A model generated the notes under the pieces. That model was not told the DNA's origin and made no database searches. It was given only the letters and a program-made list of their open reading frames with translations. Below, piece by piece: positions 7,243 through 14,000 of a DNA stretch of 21,700 nt. Position 1 is the first letter of the stretch, and each line of letters starts with the position of its first letter. This stretch comes from CAYRSS01 sp964426945 (GTDB lineage: Bacteria > Planctomycetota > Phycisphaerae > UBA1845): NCBI GenBank assembly GCA_964426945.1, contig CAYRSS010000062.1, positions 1-21,700 on the forward strand, written 5' to 3'. The position numbers were made by a program, and so were the translations under genes.

Positions 7243-7857
7243 TTACAGCGGCCGGATGGTGATGGCCTTGGGCGTGGTCGGGCAGTAGAGCTGGCACACG
7301 CCGCACCCCGTGCAACCAGGCTCGAGCACCATCGGCGGGCCGGCGTCGACCAGCCGGATCGCCCGCGGCCCCAGCGGACACTTGTCGACGCAAATCGTGC
7401 ACGCCTCGCCGGAGGATCGCACGCACAGCGAGTCGTAAACTTCTGCGAGGCCCATGCGTATCGCGGCGGCGTCGAAAATCGGCGTCAGTGCGCCGCTGGG
7501 GCAGACGTGCGTACAGAGCACTCCCTCGCAGGCGACACACGCAGCGCGGTCGGGGTCGATGGTCGGCGTCCCCTCGCCGCCCGGGTGATCGGGCGGCAGC
7601 ATGACGATGCACGACACCGGGCAAGCCTCGGCGCAGCGCCCGCAGCGGTGGCAGAGCTGGGCGAATCGCGACTCCGGCTCCGCTCCGGGCGGGCGCAGCC
7701 AGGTTGTCGCGGGCTGCGGAGGCGGAGGCGTGTCCCCGGCCGGCCCAAGAATCGGCAGGCGCTTCTCGACGAAATCCGCCAGCGGCCCGACCAGCCGGCC
7801 CGCGGCGCGAGCGAAGAAGCCTCTGCGTCCTACCGGATTGTCGGGCGAATCGGGCAT
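7243..7857 (-). CDS. Ferredoxin-type protein with four [4Fe-4S] motifs (NapG/MauM-like)
   Basis: 204 residues. GRRGFFARAAGRL at residues 10-22 resembles a twin-arginine start, but the following stretch is not very hydrophobic, so export is uncertain. Four cysteine groups follow: C69-C72-C75-C79 (CHRCGRCAEACP), C107-C110-C115-C119, C153-C156-C160 with a nearby C145, and C182-C185-C188-C192 (CTGCGVCQLYCP). This four-cluster layout is typical of NapG/MauM-type electron carriers, which pass electrons from the quinol side to periplasmic oxidoreductases. No nap or mau genes are nearby, so the partner is unknown. The gene is divergent from the Fur-family gene, with 98 nt between starts, and GGGAG precedes the ATG closely. 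Confidence 0.87.
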   Translation of the reverse strand: MPDSPDNPVGRRGFFARAAGRLVGPLADFVEKRLPILGPAGDTPPPPQPATTWLRPPGAEPESRFAQLCHRCGRCAEACPVSCIVMLPPDHPGGEGTPTIDPDRAACVACEGVLCTHVCPSGALTPIFDAAAIRMGLAEVYDSLCVRSSGEACTICVDKCPLGPRAIRLVDAGPPMVLEPGCTGCGVCQLYCPTTPKAITIRPL

Positions 7858-7917
7858 GGCTCCCTGTGCCGCCCCGGTGGGCGCGCATGCGATCCTGGCG
7901 CGTCGGCCGCGCGGCGG

Positions 7918-7946
7918 TTGCCGCGCCGCGTGCGCCGCCGGATAAT
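7918..7946 (+). promoter_or_regulatory. Sigma70-like promoter for the Fur-family gene, predicted leaderless
   Basis: TTGCCG (7918-7923), a 17-nt spacer, and GATAAT (7941-7946, five of six matches to TATAAT). The -10 box ends 9 nt before the ATG at 7956, so transcription should start within about 1-3 nt of the start codon. No Shine-Dalgarno is present between them. Confidence 0.6.
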
Positions 7947-7955
7947 CCGGGGCCC

Positions 7956-8441
7956 ATGCCCCGTCGAGCGACCGCCGAACAGATTCAGCAGGCCCGCGAG
8001 GGATTCTACCGCTTTCTCCTGGATCGCGGCATCAAGAATACCGCGCCGCGGCGGCTGATTCTGGAAGTCGTGCTAGGCTTCAGCGAGCACTTTGAGGCCG
8101 AGCAGGTGCTCTACGCCCTGCACGAGCGCGGCCACAAGGTGGGCAAGGCGACCGTGTATCGGACGCTGCCGCTGCTGGTGGAGTGTGGGGTGCTGAAGCA
8201 GGTGCGCTTCGACGTGAAGCAGGCGCACTACGAGCACGCCTTCGTCGACGAGCCGCACGAGCACATGGTCTGCCGGCGGTGCGGGCGGATCATCGAGTTT
8301 TCCGCTCCCGAGCTGGTCGAGCTGCGCCGGCGGATCGGCCAGCGGTATCACTTCCACGTGACCGGCCACCGGCTTCAGCTCGCCGGGCTGTGCTGGGATT
8401 GCTCCGTGGTCTGCCCGGTGGCGATGGCGCCGCGGCGCTAG
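7956..8441 (+). CDS. Fur-family transcriptional regulator
   Basis: 161 residues. The winged-helix domain includes NTAPRRLILEVVLGFSEHFEA and the recognition region HKVGKATVYRTLPLLVECG (residues 60-78). The dimerisation and metal domain follows with HYEHAFVDEPHEHMVCRRCG, giving a His/Glu/Asp regulatory metal site, and two CxxC pairs (C106/C109 and C146/C149) that would hold a structural zinc. This is a full-length Fur/PerR/Zur-type repressor; which metal or peroxide it senses cannot be told from sequence. The frame is open far upstream, but homology starts here and the promoter lies just before this ATG. It is divergent from the ferredoxin gene, a possible target, and its stop overlaps that of the converging methyltransferase by 4 nt. 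Confidence 0.92.
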   Translation: MPRRATAEQIQQAREGFYRFLLDRGIKNTAPRRLILEVVLGFSEHFEAEQVLYALHERGHKVGKATVYRTLPLLVECGVLKQVRFDVKQAHYEHAFVDEPHEHMVCRRCGRIIEFSAPELVELRRRIGQRYHFHVTGHRLQLAGLCWDCSVVCPVAMAPRR

Positions 8442-9106
8442 GCCGGTACGCCGCCCGACACCTGATCGTTGTGCAGGGCGCACACCGCCATCCCGTCGAC
8501 CCAGTCCACGTCAAATCGCTGACCGAAGAACGCGAAATGGCGGCGGTAGTCGTCCAGCGCGTTGTGCCAGATCTTGTCCGGCTCTTTGCGCCCGGAGAGA
8601 TCGGTGACGATGATCATGACGAACAGCCCGCCCGGCCGGACGAACCGCATCAGCGAGGCCGTGGTGTGCAGCGCCTTGCGGCCCATCAGGTCGTAGTGGT
8701 AGTGGCTGCAGCCGCGGGCGAAGACCATGTCGAAGCTTTGCGGGGGGAAATCCAGCTCGCGCAGGTCGCGGCAGTGGTATTCCGTCATGGGGTAGTGGGC
8801 CCGCGCCCAGCGGATGCCCTCCTCCGAACGGTCAACGCCGACGGCCTGAAAGCCCAGACGCGTGAACATGTTGGTGTGGAATCCTGAACCGCAGGCGACC
8901 TCCAGCACGCTCGCCCCGCGCTTCAGGCCGAACCGTCGGATGACGTGCTTGCGGTGCCAGCGTGACTCCTTCCAGTAGGAGTACTTCCAGCCGCCGGTGC
9001 GATAGAACTCGTCGTAGCGGGCGATGCCGCGGACCTCGTGGGCCTCGACGGTCGGGACGGCGGGCGGCGGGCACAGGTCGGCTGTCGGGTTCATCGGGTT
9101 TCCCAT
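8438..9106 (-). CDS. Class I SAM-dependent methyltransferase
   Basis: 222 residues. The Rossmann methyltransferase signature is clear: motif I VLEVACGSGFHTNM (67-80), an acidic end of strand 2 in AVGVDRSEEGI, then FPPQSFDMVFARGCSHY and the FVRPGGLFVM strand after motif III. The N-terminal EVRGIARYDEFYRTGGWKYS and the KESRWHRKHVIRRF helix probably form a substrate lid. It is a free-standing small-molecule or lipid type methyltransferase; the substrate cannot be named. ATG 9106 and ATG 9094 are both possible starts, and neither has a convincing Shine-Dalgarno. The gene converges on fur with a 4-nt overlap. The Nudix gene lies 102 nt upstream on the same strand. Confidence 0.87.
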   Translation of the reverse strand: MGNPMNPTADLCPPPAVPTVEAHEVRGIARYDEFYRTGGWKYSYWKESRWHRKHVIRRFGLKRGASVLEVACGSGFHTNMFTRLGFQAVGVDRSEEGIRWARAHYPMTEYHCRDLRELDFPPQSFDMVFARGCSHYHYDLMGRKALHTTASLMRFVRPGGLFVMIIVTDLSGRKEPDKIWHNALDDYRRHFAFFGQRFDVDWVDGMAVCALHNDQVSGGVPA

Positions 9107-9149
9107 CGGCGTCGCGGCGGCCGGGGCCCTGCGCCCGCCCCGGGTGGGG

Positions 9150-9172
9150 GCGCACCGGACCGGGCGGTGCGC
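9150..9172 (-). terminator. Hairpin downstream of the Nudix gene, possible terminator
   Basis: GCGCACCG (9150-9157) pairs perfectly with CGGTGCGC (9165-9172) around a 7-nt loop, 37 nt beyond the Nudix stop. No T run follows on the minus strand, so termination is only a suggestion; it could instead lie in the leader of the methyltransferase gene. Confidence 0.3.
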
Positions 9173-9208
9173 AGCGCGCAGCCGCCGGTGCCGCCGGTTC
9201 GTGATGGG

Positions 9209-9862
9209 TTATCGGCCCGTGACGGGGGCGACTTGAGCGGCGGCGAGGCGGGCAATTTCGGGCAGGCGATCGAGGCACATGGCCGACCAGGACTCGAGCG
9301 TGTCGCGGGCCGCCCGCAGCTCGTCGAGGCTCATCATCGCCAGCTGGGCAATGGCCTTTTCATTCTTGCGCACTTCCGGCGTGTCGAGCTGCCAGTAGTG
9401 CACCACGCCGAGGTGAACGCGGCCCACCTCGGTCGAATCGTCGTTGATCAACGCGACGATGCGGTCCGTGTGACGCGACTCGACCGTCAGCTCCTCGGCC
9501 ACCTCGCGCTCGACCGCCGCGCGATACGCCTCGCGGAAGTCATCGTGAAACAGGGGCATGTCGTCGTCGGGGTTGATGTGCCCGCCGATGCCGATGGAGC
9601 GCTTGCCCACGAGACGGGTCTCGCCGCTCTGCTTGCCGCGGACGTAGCTGACGACCCGGTCGCCGTGGGTCAGGATGACGTAGGGAATGATCTGTTTGAA
9701 GCCGGGGTCGATCTCCGCCTTCGGGCGCGGCATGAACCGCGGCACGCCAGGCGCCAGCAATCCGGCCACATAGCGATCGGCGTCGAGGCAGACCCCCTCG
9801 AACGCGCCGAGGCGGTCGAAGACCTGGCGTTCGACGACCAGAACCTGCTCTTCCGGCGGCAT
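9209..9862 (-). CDS. Nudix-fold protein, COG4112-like predicted phosphoesterase
   Basis: 217 residues from ATG 9862. The start MPPEEQVLVVER is supported by an AGGGGGAA Shine-Dalgarno about 7 nt upstream. The frame runs open to 10084, but that extension crosses a dispersed repeat and looks non-coding. The core has FKQIIPYVILTHGDRVVSYV, then GIGGHINPDDD (91-101) and AVEREVAEEL (116-125), which give the Nudix-box REVxEE with a long insert between its glycine and glutamate parts. This insert-bearing Nudix box is characteristic of the small COG4112 group. Nudix enzymes hydrolyse nucleoside diphosphates linked to another group; the substrate here is unknown. It lies downstream of the three-gene biosynthetic operon, separated by 233 nt including a repeat. 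Confidence 0.8.
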   Translation of the reverse strand: MPPEEQVLVVERQVFDRLGAFEGVCLDADRYVAGLLAPGVPRFMPRPKAEIDPGFKQIIPYVILTHGDRVVSYVRGKQSGETRLVGKRSIGIGGHINPDDDMPLFHDDFREAYRAAVEREVAEELTVESRHTDRIVALINDDSTEVGRVHLGVVHYWQLDTPEVRKNEKAIAQLAMMSLDELRAARDTLESWSAMCLDRLPEIARLAAAQVAPVTGR

Positions 9863-10001
9863 GGCGTATTCCCCCTGCGCGGTGCGCGTTATCTGGATTG
9901 GTGGCAGCCGTGCCCGGCCCGCCGAACGTCGGGCATCGATCGTATCGGCCGGGGAGCGATCCGCAACTTCCGCCCGGCTCGCCGCAGGCGCGCCCAGCTC
10001 T

Positions 10002-10091
10002 CCGTTGAAAAAAGGGTCTGGCTCCGGCGTCAACCCGCCTTCCTCGTCCGTGAACGGCGACTCAGCCGGTGCCTGACCCTTCATTGAACGG
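10002..10091. repeat. 90-bp element with 24-bp imperfect terminal inverted repeats
   Basis: The arms 10002-10025 (starting CCGTTGAAAAAAGGGTCTGG) and 10068-10091 (ending GACCCTTCATTGAACGG) are inverted relative to each other and agree at 19 of 24 positions. The element fills the gap between the halogenase-like stop (10096) and the Nudix start. It has the form of a dispersed palindromic (REP/MITE-like) unit; other copies are not in the window. It may also end transcription of the upstream operon. Confidence 0.6.
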
Positions 10092-10095
10092 ACTC

Positions 10096-11568
10096 CTAGG
10101 GCTCGAAGGAGTACATGTTTCGCTTTCTCGGGTCGAGCAGCCTCACCGTGTTGTATGGCGCGATCGCCTCTGCGACCTCCCGGGTGAAGGCGGCGGCTCC
10201 GTCGGCCGTCACGCCGCCAGCCGCGGCGGTGACTTTCGCGACGATCTCGCAGAACCGGTCATCGCCGGCGAGCAGGAACGAGCCGCCCGCCGCGGCGTCG
10301 CCCGCGCGGATGCGCTCTTCACCGATGGTCGCGGCCGCGAAGTAGAGCATCGTCAAAGCGGTCACGACAGGGAAGCAGTCCAGCTTCGAAAAGCACGCGG
10401 CGGCGATGCGGTCGACCAGTTCAAGCTCCGCGAATGTCGCCCGTTCGTACGCAACGAGCTGTTCCGCGCGGGCCGGGCTGCGCCACGATTCGCCGAGGAT
10501 ACGCGACAGGCGTTCGACGCCGTAGAGGGTCATGGCGATGCCGGGGCTCAGCCACGGATCCACGAAGCACGCGGTGTGAGGCAGCATTGCCCAGCCATCG
10601 CCCGCCGCCCTGCTCGCGCGGCGCTGGAGTCGGCCGGTCTGCACGAAGGGCGTCACGGCGCGGGCGTCGCGAAACTGTCGCGCAATCGAGGGATAGGCGG
10701 CGAGCAGGGCGAACCACTCCGCCTTGGGCCCGGCCGAGTCGCGTGGATGCCGCCGCGGGTCGAGCGAGAATCCCGCACTGGTGATGCCGTTGTCGAAGCG
10801 CAGCACCCACATCCAGCCGCCGTCGACGAGGTGATGCAGCGCAGCCGCGTCGCAGGGGAACGGATGCTCGCGTCGATCTACGCCGAGCTCGTCGAGCACA
10901 CCGGCCCAGGGAGCGACGCCGCGGAAGTGGGCATAGACGGCGCGCGACGACGTATGAACCCGGTGAGTATCATCGGTCGCCTGCGTGATCTCGGGCGGCA
11001 ACGCCCCCGAGCCCGTCGCGTCGATCACGAAGGAAGCACGGATGCGAATGTCGCCATCCTCACACTGACCGTCGAGCAACCAGTCGTCCGGACGCTCGAA
11101 ATGCGCCACGCGGCAGCGGTCGACGTAGCGCACGCCCTCGGCGACGGCCCTGTCGGCCAGGAAGGCGTCGAAGTCAGCGCGATACCAGTGCGTGTCGCCG
11201 CGCGCTTCGTCGGGGTTGGCGGCGACGAGCAGCTCACGGGCGTGATCATCGCCCGATCGATACGCTTCGCCTCGATGGTGAGCAAAGAAGCTGAAGCCGC
11301 GCTTGAGTCCGCAGGCGACTTCCGGATGCGTACGCTTCCACGAGCCGTAGCGCGTGAAGGGGGTCAGCCAGTCGAGGCCGTACGCGCTCGCCAGCCTACG
11401 CAACTTGAGATCGGCAAGCGGGGTGGACGATTCCCCGATAGCGAAGCGGGGATGGCGGTCGCGCTCGACGAGCAGCACGTCGCGCCCCGCCCGGCGCAGC
11501 AGCGTCGCAAGCAAGCTGCCCGCGAAGCCGGAGCCGAGCACGACGACCTCACAGGATTCACGACGCAT
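10096..11568 (-). CDS. Flavin-dependent halogenase-like FAD oxidoreductase
   Basis: 490 residues from ATG 11568, chosen because AAGGA lies 8 nt upstream; ATG 11577 would sit directly on that site. The FAD-binding motif is VVVLGSGFAGSLLATLLRR (residues 8-26), followed by GESSTPLADLKLRRL (45-59) and GFSFFAHHRGE, both typical of flavin-dependent halogenases and their relatives. DATGSG (183-188) and the late LPHTACFVDPWLSPGIAMTL also match. The halogenase signature W-x-W-x-I-P appears here only as WMWVL-R (252-257), lacking the Ile-Pro. It may be a halogenase variant or a monooxygenase or dehydrogenase on the same scaffold; the difference matters and is unresolved. A separate flavin reductase would be needed and none is nearby. 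It is last in the three-gene operon, 30 nt after the radical SAM gene. Confidence 0.82.
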   Translation of the reverse strand: MRRESCEVVVLGSGFAGSLLATLLRRAGRDVLLVERDRHPRFAIGESSTPLADLKLRRLASAYGLDWLTPFTRYGSWKRTHPEVACGLKRGFSFFAHHRGEAYRSGDDHARELLVAANPDEARGDTHWYRADFDAFLADRAVAEGVRYVDRCRVAHFERPDDWLLDGQCEDGDIRIRASFVIDATGSGALPPEITQATDDTHRVHTSSRAVYAHFRGVAPWAGVLDELGVDRREHPFPCDAAALHHLVDGGWMWVLRFDNGITSAGFSLDPRRHPRDSAGPKAEWFALLAAYPSIARQFRDARAVTPFVQTGRLQRRASRAAGDGWAMLPHTACFVDPWLSPGIAMTLYGVERLSRILGESWRSPARAEQLVAYERATFAELELVDRIAAACFSKLDCFPVVTALTMLYFAAATIGEERIRAGDAAAGGSFLLAGDDRFCEIVAKVTAAAGGVTADGAAAFTREVAEAIAPYNTVRLLDPRKRNMYSFEP

Positions 11569-11598
11569 GCCCTGCATCCTTGGAAGCCGCGGAGGTCG

Positions 11599-12561
11599 TC
11601 ACGCGATTCGCGGCGAGATCCGCTGCGTCAGGTTCATGTCGGCCAACCGCGCGATGCGGGCAGCTCGGGCGTGCGCCGCCGGCGAGACGCGGTCGATGTC
11701 CCACAGGTCCACGAACACACGCCCGCCACCGAGCGACAGGCCGTAATCGAGCACATCCTCCATCGCACCGAGCGACGGCGGGGCGTAACGCCCGTCGGCG
11801 GCGAGAAGCTCCATTACGCCGTTGCCGCCGCGCGTCGGGATGATCGCGCAGCACTCGACGCCGACATTGAAAGCGAAGTCGATCGACCGGCGCGCCCACT
11901 CTACCCCTTCCTCGTCGCTGAGAAAGGGCGGGCGCAGCAGGATAAACGCGCGGACATGCATGCCGTTCGATCGCAGGAACGCGGTCGCCCGTGCGTAGTC
12001 TTCCACCGTCATCCGCTTGTTGAGCTTCGCCAGCACCTCCGGATGCACGGTCTCCAGACCCATCGCGACATCGAGTTCGCCGCCGAGCCGATCGCGGAAG
12101 GCGAGGCAGGAAGGGCTGACGAGGCGAGGATGGCACTCGACGATGACCGTCGGGAACGGTGCGACGAGGCGGGCGATCTCCGCGTGGTCGGCAGGCGGGA
12201 TCGCCCGCGCGTCGAAGAAGTTGCCGCTGTTGTAGAGTTTGATGGTGGTCGCGGGCGCAAGGCGTGCGAGGGCTTCGCGGATCTGGCCGGGAATCGCCCC
12301 GACCGGCACCCGGTTCGTGGTCGTGTTCTTCCACAGGTCGCACATGAGGCAGCGGAACGGACATTCGCGGTTGGTGAGGAAGATCGTCGCGACATCCTCG
12401 ACGCGGCCGGATCGCGCGTGCTCCGGCTCGACGAGCGCGGCGTACGCTACGGCCGGATCCACCGCGTGGCGCGGCGGGCGGTGGCGCAGGATCCAGTTAT
12501 CGACCCGTTCGCCCGGCGGCGCGGTGACCCATCCGGGCGACGCGTCATTCGTAGAGTGCAT
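11599..12561 (-). CDS. Radical SAM enzyme of unknown reaction
   Basis: 320 residues. The [4Fe-4S]/SAM motif is NRECPFRCLMCDLWKNT, with C67, C71 and C74 in CxxxCxxC spacing, set after the first beta strand (VATIFLTN). Later barrel parts are clear: KLYNSGNFFDARAIPP, VIVECHPRLV, DVAMGLETVHPEVLAKLNKR, VRAFILLRPPFLSDEEG and AIIPTRGGNGVMELL. The ECHP and MGLET blocks recall Elp3-like radical SAM barrels. There is no C-terminal cysteine-rich SPASM domain and no cobalamin domain, so no auxiliary cluster is evident. I cannot name the product; the family is widely annotated only as radical SAM protein. The start overlaps the upstream ligase gene by 17 nt, and the halogenase-like gene follows after 30 nt, so the three act together in all likelihood. 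Confidence 0.88.
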   Translation of the reverse strand: MHSTNDASPGWVTAPPGERVDNWILRHRPPRHAVDPAVAYAALVEPEHARSGRVEDVATIFLTNRECPFRCLMCDLWKNTTTNRVPVGAIPGQIREALARLAPATTIKLYNSGNFFDARAIPPADHAEIARLVAPFPTVIVECHPRLVSPSCLAFRDRLGGELDVAMGLETVHPEVLAKLNKRMTVEDYARATAFLRSNGMHVRAFILLRPPFLSDEEGVEWARRSIDFAFNVGVECCAIIPTRGGNGVMELLAADGRYAPPSLGAMEDVLDYGLSLGGGRVFVDLWDIDRVSPAAHARAARIARLADMNLTQRISPRIA

Positions 12562-13873
12562 GGAACATCCGCCGGTACTGGGCGGCCCGCGCCGGGAAGC
12601 GCGCGGCGAAGGTGTCGGGGGTCATGGCGCCGTGCTGAAACCGCCGCTTGGGGAAAATCGGCATGTCGAGCCCGGTGTGGCGCTTCACCCCGCGCCCGAC
12701 GATTTCCCCCTTCAGCGCGTAGAGCCGCTCATGGTCGCCGACCGCCAATTCGCGGAAGGGAATCGCGGCCGCGCAGGCCACGACCGACGGCGCGGCAAAG
12801 GGGCTCACGGCGCGGAAGCCGAGGCGCGCGGCGGGCGCGTAGGTCCGCGCGTAGCCGCGGCTCTGTCCGCCCGAGTAGGTGAGTGAGTGCTTGATCGACT
12901 CAACCCCCCAGCCTTCCTGATAGAGCATCGGGTTGTTTACGACGCTGCGGATCGTCAGTTCGGGGTTCTCCTCGATCGGGTAGTCCTTCAGGTTTTCGTC
13001 GCCGCCGTCGCCGTCGAAGAGCCAGCGCCAGTCCGCGTATCGCGCGCGGATCGCGCGAAGCAGTGCCAGGTTCATCGCGGCCGCTTCGACGTCGAGCGGT
13101 TTGTAGTCCTCGATCATGCCGACCGCGTCCGCGGGGTTTATGTCATGGCCGGGGACGGACAGGGGCTCATGGAACAGATCCAGGCCGAGTGTGCGCAGGA
13201 GCTTTCGAGCCTGAGCGACGTCCTCGCCCGCGCCGTCGACCGCGAGGGTGAATGCCTTGAGCCGCGACGGGCTCTGGCCCGCCTCGAGCAGGGTGTGGTA
13301 CGTCAGCAGGAAGACCGCGCCGCTGTCGATGCCGCCGGAGCAACTGACGCCGATGGGCTCCGTCGAGTCGATCCGCGCGAGCGTGCGGCGGATCTCATCC
13401 AGGGCGGCGCCGATGTAGCGCTCGCCGATGATCTCGAGATCGGGCGGAAGCGAATCGGCCTCGACCGGGACAAACCGGCGATAGACCGGGTTGGGGTCGG
13501 GGCAGCCGACGAGCCGGATGTCCACGACGTAGTGGGCCGGGACCATGCGCGTGTAGGAGGGGTGGAATTGGTCGTCCATCCCGCGGGCGGCCAGCCAGTC
13601 GCGGATGGCGTCGATGCGGTCGCTGAGGATCAGCATCGGGCCGTCGGCCTGCTTGGCGATGAAGTAGCGCATCAGCCGCCCGATGGTGCGCGCGAGGCGG
13701 ATGGTCTGTCCGTCCTGAGCCCACAGGGCGAAGTGGCCGCGTAAGCTGCGGACCTCTTCGGGATTGCCTCGCGCCAGAATCGCGCGGGCGTCGTCATCGC
13801 TGAGGTCGTGCAGGACGTTGTGCGAAGGATCAATGAGATCGATCACGCGTGATATCGTCTGCGAATGTTGCAC
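12545..13873 (-). CDS. Asparagine synthetase-like ATP-dependent amide ligase lacking the glutaminase Cys
   Basis: 442 residues, against 500-650 for AsnB. It starts with GTG, preceded by a near-perfect Shine-Dalgarno (GGAGGTGA). The synthetase domain is intact in its key motifs: the PP-loop SCSGGIDSG (177-185), WLFDGDGGDENL (285-295) and PKRRFQHGAM near the C-terminus, matching the ATP-pyrophosphatase core that adenylates a carboxylate. The N-terminal part (1-120) keeps only remnants of the Ntn glutaminase domain (LRGHFALWAQDGQTIRLAR, LILSDRIDAI). Residue 2 is Gln, so the catalytic Cys is absent. Such proteins use a free amine rather than glutamine, as in beta-lactam synthetases and lasso-peptide cyclases. 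It heads the operon with the radical SAM and halogenase-like genes. The product, carboxylate and amine are unknown; no precursor-peptide ORF is seen upstream. Confidence 0.85.
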   Translation of the reverse strand: MQHSQTISRVIDLIDPSHNVLHDLSDDDARAILARGNPEEVRSLRGHFALWAQDGQTIRLARTIGRLMRYFIAKQADGPMLILSDRIDAIRDWLAARGMDDQFHPSYTRMVPAHYVVDIRLVGCPDPNPVYRRFVPVEADSLPPDLEIIGERYIGAALDEIRRTLARIDSTEPIGVSCSGGIDSGAVFLLTYHTLLEAGQSPSRLKAFTLAVDGAGEDVAQARKLLRTLGLDLFHEPLSVPGHDINPADAVGMIEDYKPLDVEAAAMNLALLRAIRARYADWRWLFDGDGGDENLKDYPIEENPELTIRSVVNNPMLYQEGWGVESIKHSLTYSGGQSRGYARTYAPAARLGFRAVSPFAAPSVVACAAAIPFRELAVGDHERLYALKGEIVGRGVKRHTGLDMPIFPKRRFQHGAMTPDTFAARFPARAAQYRRMFHALYE

Positions 13874-13889
13874 CGGTCACCTCCCCCCC

Positions 13890-14000
13890 AAGTGGGCAGT
13901 GCCCACTTGTCGCTCGGTTGCGCGGCCATCGGTCACCCGCATGCGGCAGCCAACGTTACGCCCGAACACCTCGCAGGGCCCTTGGTGGGCAGTGCCCACC
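13890..14000. repeat. 111-bp element bounded by two near-identical palindromes
   Basis: AAGTGGGCAGTGCCCACTT (13890-13908) and GGTGGGCAGTGCCCACC (13984-14000) share the 15-base palindrome GTGGGCAGTGCCCAC. The second abuts the gatB stop codon; the first lies just upstream of the amide ligase's Shine-Dalgarno. The 75 nt between them show no coding signal. The unit looks like a dispersed intergenic repeat, and either hairpin could terminate gatB transcription. Confidence 0.65.

Noticed and set aside
7858..7955. Fur box between the ferredoxin and fur genes
   Set aside because: No AT-rich 19-bp palindrome resembling a Fur, Zur or PerR box is visible in this very GC-rich gap.
9863..10084. N-terminal extension of the Nudix protein (74 residues)
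   Set aside because: It crosses a dispersed inverted repeat and has no conserved content; ATG 9862 has a better Shine-Dalgarno and matches where the family begins.
11599..12561. Radical SAM gene as the AmmeMemoRadiSam partner of AMMECR1
   Set aside because: It is 7 kb away in another operon, and its NRECPFRCLMCDLW motif differs from what I expect of that family.
10069..12882. Plus-strand 937-codon ORF
   Set aside because: It lies antisense to three genes with strong family motifs and shows only the Arg/Val/Asp-rich composition typical of the opposite strand of high-GC genes.
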